From Nymphaea colorata (Eukaryota > Streptophyta > Magnoliopsida > Nymphaeales > Nymphaeaceae): 64,000 bases of DNA. Each line of letters begins with the position of its first letter. Positions within the stretch are counted from its first letter, which is position 1. The translations under genes were made by a program, and so were the position numbers. The notes under the pieces are model-generated. The model was not told the origin of the DNA, ran no database searches, and saw only the letters and a program-made list of their open reading frames with translations. Below, one piece after another: positions 37,420 to 47,880 of this stretch. Location of the stretch: assembly GCF_008831285.2 (NCBI RefSeq), contig NC_045142.1:1183001-1247000 (forward strand), read 5' to 3'.

Positions 37420-38413
37420 GCCTTTCTTAAGTTTCTTTTACTGGAGCCTTCTTTCTTTCATTTCTTGCAAGATATTATATCCATGAGATGTACCTGAAAC
37501 GTAAGGATATATGCGTTGAATTCTGCATAAATATTGAAGATGACGTAGGCCTTGCTAGAGGGTAAGATGTAGATAAATTTTGCAAAATCGACCTCTCCAG
37601 TTTTGTGGTTGCGATATGGAAAAGGTGGCATGCATAAGGATGGGAGAGGAGGGGATGAGTGCCACCAGTTTTGAGCTTGACAAAGCAAGAGAGGTACTTA
37701 TGTTGTCCCTTTTTTGTGGTTCTTATGTATTTAAACAATTTACTTTTATTGTTGCTATCAAAATGTCTTTTGCTGCTATTCTGTTTAACTACTATGGTGC
37801 ATTTAAGGATGACAAATTATGAAGAGTTGTAAATGAGGCCTATGAAGGCTCATGTACAGTAGTTCGAGGTCATTAGTCTCTTTGGTGCTTGTTGCTCTCT
37901 CTCTTTCTCCCCCCATTCTTTGATGAAATTTCGTTGTATAAAAATGTGCGTATGTTATGCAGGATAGGGCTGGTGAGAAGAGAAACCTAAGCCACTATGT
38001 TTCAATTTCTGAGTTCTAAAGCCCAGGACCTTGAAATGAGGGCAGTCGACAGGGAACCACTGGGATAACGTTAAGGTGTCTGCAACGTTCTGGTCTTTTA
38101 GAACTTTTCCCGCCAAGGGAAAGAGAGCAAGAGAGAGAGAGAGAGATCATGAATTTATAGTGTAGTTCATATTTAATAAAGCATCCCTTTATTTATACAT
38201 TAAGGTTGAATTACTCAAAGCAGGTAACATGCTCAATAAATATGGCAGGAATGCCGTCGATTGAATTCCTTTTCCTGTTATGTATTGCTCCCTAGGAGTA
38301 GTCTGCATTGAATGCTCTGTTGATTAGGGATTTGGCACATCTTGTTTGTGGAGCTGCTAGGTTCAGCAGTTGGTTTTTCTTTCGTATGGTCTGATGCTCT
38401 ATGTCCTCCTGTT

Positions 38414-38418
38414 CCCCC

Positions 38419-38471
<53 letters not shown>
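38414..38471. repeat. Poly-C followed by (CT)n microsatellite
   Basis: About 16 C residues, then about 21 CT units. Such homopolymers are prone to assembly error. Confidence 0.95.
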
Positions 38472-38473
<2 letters not shown>

Positions 38474-39184
38474 GGGCTTTGCTGTGTTTATCCTATTTTT
38501 TGGCAATAAAAGTTGGGACCTTACCCCTTTATTGGCAATTACTTACGTTTTCTGGACCATCTCTGAGATGCATCCATGCTGATGGAGGAAGTTTTTAAGG
38601 TGGTGCATACACAGGAACAAGCATTTCCTTTGCCCTTTCCCTGCTTGCTCAAGAAATTGAATGGTGTGTTCCTATTTGCCATAGGATCAAAGACAGCCCA
38701 TGTTAAAAGAATCAACTTCTTAATCGAATTTTGAAATGGAACCATTTCTAGGCCATCATACCTATGCATTGTTAGCGCGTGTGCCAGAAATTCTTTTGCC
38801 ATCTTTTGGCTAAATCTGAGCCATGGATAATTCCAGTATAGACCATTTTCTGAGAAATGTCATTTTAATGCATTCTGTATCAGGAAAAGAGAAAATATCT
38901 CAGCCCATGAAATTTCTGACATTTGTGAACAGTTGATTCTGAATCTTCAAAAAACAAATTGACCTGACTTGAACAGGTAATAAGAGAATTATTTATTTAA
39001 GCATTCAACAAATAGATCGCACTTGCACGGCTAACTTTAGTTAGAAGTGAAAATAAAACTTCTCCGGTGCACTTGTCATTCACATGAATGCTTCACGTGC
39101 ACACACGGCCGTGGTGCTTGAGCGTGAACTTGGCCTTGACGCGCATTTATCTCCAATATTCTTCATTCTGAAGAATACCATCCA

Positions 39185-39236
39185 TCGGTCTTTACTGAAT
39201 CAGAGAAACTTCGGTCTTTACTGAATCAGAGAAACT
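39185..39236. repeat. Perfect 26-bp tandem duplication
   Basis: The unit beginning TCGGTCTTTACTGAATCAGA occurs at 39185-39210 and again at 39211-39236 without a difference. Confidence 0.9.
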
Positions 39237-39729
39237 TAAGTGTCTGATACATCTGAATATTATCATGGATTTTCCATTCCAGATGAACAGAAGAAGGCAT
39301 AGCCGCATAGGTGAAATTTTCATTTATTCCCTAGCATTCTCTAAACGGAGGTGCTTTGGGTGCTTGAGGTCCTTTCTTCAAACCAAATGAATTTGAAAGA
39401 CATGCTGCATTTGGTGTTGTTCTGACCATCTTCTTCTTGCCGTACATTGATTTCCAAGAGTCCTTTTTCCTCTATGTGTAGACAAATGCTTTTTGGTTCG
39501 CAATCCTTTCTATTACTTCTTCGTGTTTCCTTCCAAACATTCAATGTCCTTTTTTTTCCTTTTCTTTTTTTCTTCCCTAATCTCCTATCATGACATACGA
39601 AGAAGAAGGTCAGTAGTTTAATAATCAATGCCTTAATAGTTGAGCATATTAATCAGTGCTTTTAAACTTAAAAATATGAGGTTTTATTGAACCAACCTAA
39701 AACGCAATATCCTCTCGTGTTTTATGATT

Positions 39730-42700
39730 CTATTCAAGTGGTGCTCTTGGCTCATCAAACCATCTTGGTGGGTCAAATCCCGATCCACCTATAGAAAGAA
39801 CACAAAATCGGCGTTAGAATTACTAGAACGAGTACATTCTCATTCAATACTGATTTAGAAGCTTAACCGGACAACACCTTTCAGCACACATAGGAATGTG
39901 AAAGCACTTTCATTCTCTTCAACAACAAAACTGACTCGTTATGTTATAGAGACCGCTGAAAAACATGATTACGTCCGTGAGTTTATATTTATGTGAATCA
40001 CGTCATGAGTGGCCTTCCACACAAGTTAACAAGTTGACCATCTTTCTTTTGTTCCTGCAAATTTAAAAATAACCAACGTAGCGTTGGCCACTCCAATAGC
40101 TACCAAGGGAATATTCGTTAATTTCCAAGTAATTTGGAACGAAATTTTTTCTTCAGGATGAAAACATCATTTTGACGTTGTATTTATAAGCCCACAGAGT
40201 ACCCTTAATGCCATTATGATGCATAAAATAATAAGTACCAGTTTCAAGTTTGTGAAGAGCACAAACGAAAGTAGCAAACTTCTTGACATCCATGGAAGCT
40301 GGTGGAAGTTAATATAACCATACCCACATACGTCTGCCCATCGGTATATCCAATCCACATTGCATGGGAAATGAGTATTTCATTTTTTATGTAGCATGTG
40401 CATTAGCTATGCTGGATGCAAGTATTAGTGGACATGGTATAGGTTGTGATTAATAAGACCAGAAATTGAGCACAAAGTTGGTATCGTTACAAAGCTGATG
40501 CGCCCCCCCCCCCCTATAACAGTTTATGCTTGCACATGAGGATTATGTGGCAATGAAACAGCGTCAGTGATGATGATTGTAGTACATTCTAGATGTTGTG
40601 AGTTGCAATCAATGAAACCATCATGAACTAATGATTACTGTGATGCTGCAAAAATGTCTATAAAAGTATTGATGATGAAACATAGATTGTAAGCAAGGTG
40701 CTCCAGGATCACAACAGCAACATTCATGACAAACTGATGATTCTATCATAAGGAGATGATGCTAGTGGTGGAACACAAGATTGTTATACAATTGCTTGAT
40801 AATAAATGGCTTCAATACTGATGCTTGGTGTTTCCACGTATAATCCTGATGTCTTAGCATAAGACTGTTTATGTTTGCAAAAGAGGATGCTGAGCAAGCA
40901 GCTTTTGAGTATAGTTATGATACTGTTTTTTAGGAATAAGATGTTGGGGAAAAAAAAGCTACCTATATTGCCTAAGAATGTTCTCCTTTCATCTTCCAGC
41001 TTACCAAGTCAATTTTTGAGCTTTGTGAGGTAAATTGCAATAACGTAGTTTTGCCAATTAGGTCCGTCTAATCATGGATAGAATGTTCAGGATGAATGAT
41101 TGACGTATCAGATAATTTATATATTTCTCATGGTTAAAGGATACAAGCTCATGCATGCAATATCCACAACGCATAATGGAACAAGCTTTCAAGTATTAGA
41201 GCTACTATTAGTCTATTATGATACAAAGGAGTAAAGGAACCCTACACTTGAAAAAGACATTGCTTCCACCTTTAGAGTGCCGCCCAGCAGAGTACCTGCG
41301 GGTAAGCTGAAACCGTGCACATGGGGGTACTTTCTTTAAAGTTTAAAGTATCATTAACATGAAATTATGACTTATTGTCACATGCTGCTCTGACCATTGA
41401 GCTTGGCATGCTACATGCTGCCACGGAACTCTCTGGCCTAGGCCTCTACTTTGGTGGGACAAAGGAGCCAACATCAGATAGACATTTCATTTATCATGAG
41501 CAGTAAAGATCTCACTGGTAATTGAATCAAAGCTCTTAAAAAAGACATTTGCTGAGAAAACCTCAAAAGTATTTATCTTAGATTATTCGTAGGAGCATAT
41601 CTTCACATCCATTGGCAAATTCAGTGCCAGTTGTTTCCATCTTATTGATTATCACGCCCTCAGTTACCTAGTGACATGCTTGATGTTCCCAAGAACGTGC
41701 AAGAAGTGCTTCTTTCTTTGAACAGTTAAGCCATATGCCTTACTATAATTTTACATCTTTCGTTGTATTTCTTCTAATAATTGATTATGTTGACAACAAA
41801 GGAATATCATGAAATTAGAATAAGACTACAAAATTGATTTTGTCTACGAAGCATGGCAACCAAGAAGAATCCAGTCACAACGCCTTCACAATGATCTTCA
41901 ACCTCCATCGTCTATAATCATGGGTTCTTGAAAGTAAATGAAAAGTAACATTCTGGAGAACGAATTAGTAAAATAAAACCAGGAGCAAAATTTGGGAGAT
42001 AAAACAATTGAATTGCCAAAATCCAACAACCATGCAAACTTTTTCTAATGTACTGGAAAAAGTTGAAAAGTAAATAAATAATAAGTAACAGCTCACCAAG
42101 AGGATTACAGCGGCAAAGGCGCCAGGCAGTCAATATTGTTCCCTTAATAACGCCATATTTCTTGTAAGCTGCCATTGAATACTCACTGCATGTGGGCACA
42201 TATCTGCAGCTTGATGGCAGCAATGGTGAAATTTCCCCTGTACCAACACAAGGACCAATCAGAGTAACAAAAGTAGATAACAATTTAAAAGAATAAGAAG
42301 AAGCGAGCTTACTCTTATATAACCTCAGAAGAGAGAGTGCAGCTTTGACCCCCAAATCTTCTTCTTGCTCATCTAATCATTCAAAATAACAAAAAATACT
42401 ATTTTGAGCTATAAAAGAAATGTACATCATGAGATCGACATTTTAGTTCCCAGTATTCCTTCTCTCATAAATTACATGTTTCAGAAATTGTTTAGTAAGT
42501 AAACTATGTGTACCACCTCTGGATTCCTTGACAGAGCCGAATGTCAATCTGGACATGATACTGCCATGGCTTTCAGATTACTTATTTTCACCATGACAAC
42601 ATATTTATGGATTGAAATTGAACCGAAACAAGAAACTTTTCAACTATCCTATTTCATTTGATCAACTAGTAAAAAAAATGAATTTCTATCATTAAGTTTA

Positions 42701-44607
42701 TGCATACTAAAGCTAATAATTTCATTTTTCTACTAGAAGATCATACTTGGAAAGGAAAACATCCGACCACATTAATAGATTCGTTTGTAAACACAGGGGC
42801 CAAGACACATAAACATACACAAGTAATTATGAATTTTAAAAGACAAAAACTAAAAAGAAATCAGAATAGCAGTATATATTGAAAATATCATGAAACATAT
42901 ATCCCAGATCACTTAGGTCAGGCGTAACAACTAGACCACTTAAATTCTGGTTAAAAAACAAGTTAACATGTTTATGACTACTAATTTAGTATAAAATATG
43001 CATTGATTCAAGTCATTTTTCATGAAAGATATTGAACTTTTTACTATCAAAAGAGAGCCATTAAGATTTTATGAATTGAAAACACATTTAACTCTAAAAA
43101 TGATTGACTTAAGGTTTGATTGCATAAAAGATACATTGTTTATCTATTTTAAGGGGACTGGTTTTTGTTTCTTACCTAAGTGGTCTCATATATATATATA
43201 TATATATATTATATGTGTGTGTGTGTGTGTGTGTGACATAGATGAAGGGCGTCGGTGCAGATGCCGGTGCGGCGATGATTCCAACAACTTTTTCCGAGGA
43301 GTTCATATTACTCCTTGTCTTGGCAATTTTAAGAGAAAACAGCAGAAGCAAATTTTTATTGAGTATTCCAGACGGAAGGGGAAACAAATAATGGCTTCAC
43401 TCGTAATTGACGATCTGCGTCCAAAGAAACAAGGGAAAAAATTGGCAGGTTCACTCATAATTAACGATTCCCGCCACTCTGCAGCCACGTCCAACAAGAA
43501 CTGTGTCACCACAACATGTCTGGATTTCTCTTTGATAATTGCAGAACTTAGACTGAAGGCCACTAGGAGATATCAACCAAGTTTCAGACTGACCAAGCCA
43601 GATAAGCAGATTAAAAATCATCACAATGTGACACAATCAAGGTTGCCGACAAGGAAAAATAAGGAGGACATAGTTCAAGAACGGAAAAAAGAAACCTCAC
43701 GCCTTAAGATATCATATGGTAATTCGCACTTTCCATTTAAATAGCACAAGCGGAAACAAGTTTCTCGTGTGATAAGAAAGCAATTTCAGAAGCGTGAGTC
43801 CAAATTGCAGAGAGTTTCGTTATTGCTAGATAAAATATATTGGTTCTGATTAGGGAATTTGAATCTAATGCACTCGCTACTTGCTTGCATTCTGAATTGA
43901 CTACAGCCTACACTTCGTATTTAATAGAGGAATCCGTCAAGCAGTTTCCTACTGAAAATTTGCTTACCTGCTGACGAATTCTGGCTCGAATTCTTTTCCC
44001 CCGCGCATCTCCTTCGCCTTAGCTGTTGTTTTCAGAAAACAAATGGAGAAAATGAGGAAGAGAAAAATTCAAAACATATTTATGAGAAAAAATAACAAAA
44101 GAGAGACGGGAAAGAACAATGAAACTAGGGTTTTCAAGATTGCGAAGAAACTAGAAGCAAACTTTGGGGTTTATAATTCAGAAAAATACAACGAAAATTT
44201 GAATTCTTAACGAATGAAAAGAATCAATCGATGTCCTGGATAGAAGGAGGAAAAAATAATGAAGGTAGGAATTCTGGCAAATTTGAAGCTATCGGTCTAT
44301 TGCCGATACAAAAAATCGATGGTCGGAGGTTCGAAGACAATGTCAGGAATCCACCACCGTTCGACATCTAGGTGAACGGAAGAAACAACTCGGAATTTTA
44401 AGAAAAGGGAAATTGATGACCTCGGAATCGTGGGGAAATTACCTCACGAGCTGCGCGGAGAGGAACGGTGGAGGCCTTGGAGTCTGAAAAGACTATCGAC
44501 GACCGACTTCCATGGAAAGAGAGAGGGAAGCGGAAGGAAGAGTCCCGGAATTCAGTGGAAGAGGAAGAATTGCAAGGGAAAATGGAGGTGGAGAAGGCGA
44601 GGGCCAT
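39730..44607 (-). CDS. yidD: YidD homologue (membrane protein insertion efficiency factor), probably plastid-targeted
   Basis: Bacterial YidD is a small membrane-surface protein that assists YidC in inserting inner-membrane proteins; plant copies are nuclear and predicted to be plastid proteins. Five exons join in phase on the minus strand: 44607-44443, 44022-43968, 42372-42313, 42237-42097 and 39788-39730 (stop TAG), giving 159 residues. The first 50-60 residues are Ser/Phe/Arg-rich with few acids (MALAFSTSIFPCNSSSSTEF), as in a chloroplast transit peptide. The core reads DLGVKAALSLLRLYKREISP, then LLPSSCRYVPTCSEYSMAAY, KKYGVIKGTILTAWRLCRCN and PLGGSGFDPPRWFDE. It keeps the signature cysteines C104, C110, C135 and C137 and the GGSGFDP end motif. 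An upstream in-frame ATG at 44634 would add nine residues. Intron 4 is 2.3 kb and intron 2 is 1.6 kb and holds a MITE-like repeat. The C-terminal tail after the core is short. Exon 2 has no conserved motif and is supported by phase and splice sites only. Confidence 0.88.
40503..40514. repeat. Poly-C run in YidD intron 4
   Basis: About 12 consecutive C residues inside the intron. Its length is uncertain in most assemblies. Confidence 0.85.
42900..43187. mobile_element. MITE-like element in YidD intron 2
   Basis: The left end (about 42905: ATCACTTAGGTCAGGCG ... CTAGACCAC) is an imperfect inverted match to the right end (GGACTGGTTTTTG ... TTACCTAAGTGGTCTC, ending about 43187). The interior is AT-rich and the right side abuts a (TA)n(TG)n tract. 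The terminal words CTTAGGTCAGG and CCTAAGTG are shared with the element at 55300-55863, so the two may be one family. No transposase is present, and the ends are approximate. Confidence 0.45.
43188..43235. repeat. Compound (TA)n(TG)n microsatellite
   Basis: TA units, a short break, then TG units; it abuts the right end of the MITE-like element. Confidence 0.9.
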
Positions 44608-46320
44608 CGAAAACGGGGGAGGAAAGGGCACCAAGTGGGCGCGGGAAACAAACGAACGGCCCCTTCTCCCACCCGTTTTGAAATTTTCTCAGGCTCACGA
44701 TGAGAGACGCCCCGAGCCATCGGCCTGCTAGGGAATTTTTTCATTTGAAGTCCTATCTTTTGTCAATAATCCTAGATACGATCCTGGTACAATTGATTTT
44801 TCCTGAAAGATGTGAAAGCCGATGTTTTGTGACTTTGGCTCTTTAAGCTAACAGTCTCTGTCTGAACTCACAGCTGTGTTCAGCTTGACTTGATGGCAGA
44901 GTTGAAATTTGGAATTCCTCTCGCCAAACCAAACTCACATCCATAATCAGCTTGGTTGGATGATTAAAAAAATAAAAGCTTATGACGTTCCCACAATCAA
45001 TCACCTAATGTTCGCAATTACATGGAAACTTCTTCGTTTTGTAAAACAATTTGCATATACACATTAAGTAGAAAGTTCTTTGCAATTTACATGTTGTCTG
45101 GTCTCTCCACTTGTTTGTAGAGACAAAAGGCATGCAAGAGAGAGAGAGTTGTGTAATTGTGGAGAACTTTCTTTAAAAAATATGGTAGCGAAACATTTTG
45201 GAAGAAATTATCTTATTAAATGTAAAATACTTTATTAAATATATTTTAATGTTCTTCACGACCTAACCTTTTTTGTCCAAATAAAGCAAATAAATATTGT
45301 TTCTGAGCGCACGCTTTGATGTGCCTGAAGCAGTTTCCAGAGTATTGAGTGAGACAAATTTCACCTGCTGTGCCCCTTTCAATTAATGGTGCGGGAGAAG
45401 GAATATTTAACGCGCTAGAGGCTCCAATAGTACGTTTCTCGACTAGAATAGTCGGAGCTGAACAAGGGAAGATATTCTTCTTGAAACTAATTCGGATATG
45501 GGTCGGTAGGATTATAAACTGAAAATATATACCAACGAAAATTCGGTTGTTCGGGCTATACCCAATTTGAACAGATTCCAATTCTCACTGTATCTGAATA
45601 ATATGAATCCTTACCATTTAGATCCTCTATAAACTTCCTAGGCTTATATATATTTGCATTAAAATCCCAAACATCGTGGTCCCTTGGTACAACGGTATCC
45701 AGGAAAACCAGGTCCGGGTTTTTAAAAAAAAAAAAAAAAAATCCGGGAATGTTTGGTAGGTGGAGAACTTATCTCGGTACCCCTCACCACGGACGACTTC
45801 TCTCAAGGTTCGACCCTTTTCCAAACAGAAATTGGAGTTCACAGACAACTTATGAGAGATAAGCAAACCGTTCGATGGACTGGTCCATGTCATTAATCGG
45901 CGAAGAATGTCCCGCTCATGAGACGCGTCCTCAGGAAGCACTGAGGAAACACTTGTCCAAGATAGTTTAGTCGTCCAGGAAAACCGGAACGTGCTGTATG
46001 AATCCGAAAGGCGGAGCGTTTTCAGCCACTGTTTGAAGGTAAGGTTAATATTCACCAAGGTAGAAGTTGTCGCGGCTCTGCTCATCACCTGCCGAGAAGT
46101 TAAATTCCCTGTCTATTCCAACGGTAACCCGTTCAACGCGAGATGGCGGAAGTCATCCTCCCGCGTCAAGTACTTTGTTTTTGTTTTTCTTAAAAAAAAA
46201 AAAAGAAAAGTCAACGACGACCGACGCCCGAGTCCCAACCCTTACATCCGAGGGCCAGAGGTCGTCCCCTCCGCGCGAGGGCGCACCCATCGCACCCGAT
46301 CTCTCTCTGTCTGTGTGGCG
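44608..46320. other. Head-to-head spacer between YidD and U-box genes
   Basis: It should contain both promoters. An A-run of about 18 lies at 45723-45740 and another A-rich tract lies near 46192-46208 in the U-box leader. Just before the U-box ATG is a CT-rich leader (ATCTCTCTCTGTCTG), a common plant 5' UTR feature. No clear TATA box could be assigned. Confidence 0.45.
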
Positions 46321-47880
46321 ATGAGGAAGTTCTTGAACTTCCATCACCGGCAGCATTCGACGACGCCGGCGCCTGTGCCGGAGGTGGTTCCGACGCCGAC
46401 GGTATTCTCATGGCCACCGGAGTTCCTCTGCCCCCTCTCCTCGCAGCCGATGTCCGACCCCATCATTCTATCATCGGGTCAATCTTACGAGCGTAATTGC
46501 ATCCTCGCCTGGATCCAGTCCGGCCAGACAGCCTGCTACCTCACCGAGCAGCCGCTCTCCCCTGCGGAACTCAGCTGCTCCTTCGTCCCCAACGTCTCCC
46601 TCCGCTCCGCCATCCACCGGTTCTGCCAATCCTCCCGCCTCGAGCCCCCTTCCGCGCCTTCCGACGACGAAGCGCGCCTTTTCGTCGCCAATCTCCTTCC
46701 CGAGCCCCAGCCGCAGCCCCTGCCGCCGGCCCCCGCCGCACCACCCGTCCGAGCCGCCCCGGTTATCCAACCGCGTATCTACCATTCCGCCACCAACTTC
46801 AACTCGGGGAACTCTGCCGTCTTCCCTCTTCCTCTCTCCTCTCGACCATTTCCTCGAGACGAGCCGCCTCCTGAGGAAACTCAGGATGTAATTCCGTGTA
46901 GCCTGGCTCAGAAGCTCCGGAGCTATGACAACGACGAGCAGGCGGCCGCGGCCCGCGAGATACGGCAGCTAACGCGGTCGGACCCTGCGAGCCGATTGAC
47001 GATCGCGTCGGACGGGGCCTTGCTCTCGGCCTTGCTCCAGGCAACCGCGTCGCCGGATTCTCGCGCCCAGAGCGACTCGGTCGCGACGGTCGTCAATCTC
47101 TCGCTGGAGAGGGAGAGCAAGGTGCTGCTGGTCCGAGCCGGGGTTCTTCAATTCCTAATAGACGCGCTCCGGAGCGGGTGCAGCGAAGCGAGGGGTCACG
47201 CCGTGGCGGCGCTCTTCAGCCTGGCTGTGGAGGAGGAGAACCGGATCGTGATCGGAGTCATCGGAGCCATCCCGCTGCTGCTTCGTCTCGTCGGGACTTC
47301 CGGCGCCGGCGATCGCGCCACCGCCGAGGACGCGGCCATGGCGCTCTACTACCTATCCTTGGAGCGGGGGAACAAGGCGAAAATGATCCGGGAGGGCGCA
47401 GTGCCGATGCTGGTCCGGCGCGCCAGAGCGTCGACGGAGGGCGAGGACGCAGGGAGTATCCAGGCGAGATGCTTCATGATCTTGTGCAACCTCACCGTGG
47501 GGGAGGAAGGGCGGAGATCGCTGCTCGGCTCCGACGCCCTCGCGGCTGCATCGGAGGCCATCGAGATGTCGACCGGCGCCGGACCGGTGGAGGAACAAGC
47601 TCTCGCGCTGATGCTGCTCTTGGTGGGAAGGGGGAACGGGCGGTACGCGCCGACGGGGCTGCCTCAGCCAGTTATTCGCGAGGTGACGAGGCTGGCGCAG
47701 CAAGGGAAGGGGAGGATAAGGGAGAAGGCCACTGCTCTGCTCATGTTATTGAAGGAGGCCCAGGCGGCGGAGCTCCGCTCCCGTCCCCCCCGCGGCGGGG
47801 AGTGGGACATGATGCCGCCGCCGCCACCGGCGATGCAGGACGCGCACAGCATCACGGGCCCCAAGACAGCTGGCTTCTGA
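46321..47880 (+). CDS. U-box domain protein with armadillo repeats (PUB38/39/40-like E3 ubiquitin ligase)
   Basis: Plant U-box/ARM proteins are E3 ubiquitin ligases: the U-box recruits the E2 and the ARM repeats bind substrates. One exon of 519 residues begins MRKFLNFHHRQ; the ATG at 46321 is preferred because the longer open frame from 45991 has no family similarity ahead of it. The U-box is at about residues 33-108: WPPEFLCPLSSQPMSDPIIL, SGQSYERNCILAWIQSG, FVPNVSLRSAIHRFCQ. A Pro-rich linker (PEPQPQPLPPAPAAPP) follows. ARM repeats run from about 205 to 480: LRSYDNDEQAAAAREIRQLT, SVATVVNLSLERESKVLLVR, GHAVAALFSLAVEEENRIVI, DAAMALYYLSLERGNKAKMI. The C-terminus is a Pro/Met-rich tail. Coding GC is high, like the C2 gene and unlike the GRAS gene. 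All visible motifs are intact. Confidence 0.94.
   Translation: MRKFLNFHHRQHSTTPAPVPEVVPTPTVFSWPPEFLCPLSSQPMSDPIILSSGQSYERNCILAWIQSGQTACYLTEQPLSPAELSCSFVPNVSLRSAIHRFCQSSRLEPPSAPSDDEARLFVANLLPEPQPQPLPPAPAAPPVRAAPVIQPRIYHSATNFNSGNSAVFPLPLSSRPFPRDEPPPEETQDVIPCSLAQKLRSYDNDEQAAAAREIRQLTRSDPASRLTIASDGALLSALLQATASPDSRAQSDSVATVVNLSLERESKVLLVRAGVLQFLIDALRSGCSEARGHAVAALFSLAVEEENRIVIGVIGAIPLLLRLVGTSGAGDRATAEDAAMALYYLSLERGNKAKMIREGAVPMLVRRARASTEGEDAGSIQARCFMILCNLTVGEEGRRSLLGSDALAAASEAIEMSTGAGPVEEQALALMLLLVGRGNGRYAPTGLPQPVIREVTRLAQQGKGRIREKATALLMLLKEAQAAELRSRPPRGGEWDMMPPPPPAMQDAHSITGPKTAGF

Larger units (their letters stand above)
37420..39729. other. Convergent spacer between GRAS and YidD genes
   Basis: The first few hundred bases should be the GRAS 3' UTR and the last part the YidD 3' UTR, since the genes converge. 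It holds a C-run with (CT)n at 38414-38471 and a perfect two-copy 26-bp repeat at 39185-39236. No gene was seen. Confidence 0.6.

Noticed and set aside
43022-43744. 240-codon open frame (+) in YidD intron 2
   Set aside because: The 5' third is AT-rich MITE-like sequence and a microsatellite translated as Tyr-Ile and Cys-Val repeats. Only the 3' part has odd internal similarity, noted as a finding.
45685-45740. Possible SINE with A-box-like TGGTACAACGG, B-box-like GGTCCGGGTTT and an A-run
   Set aside because: The boxes start only about 26 bases apart, too close for a tRNA-type promoter, and I could see no target-site duplication.
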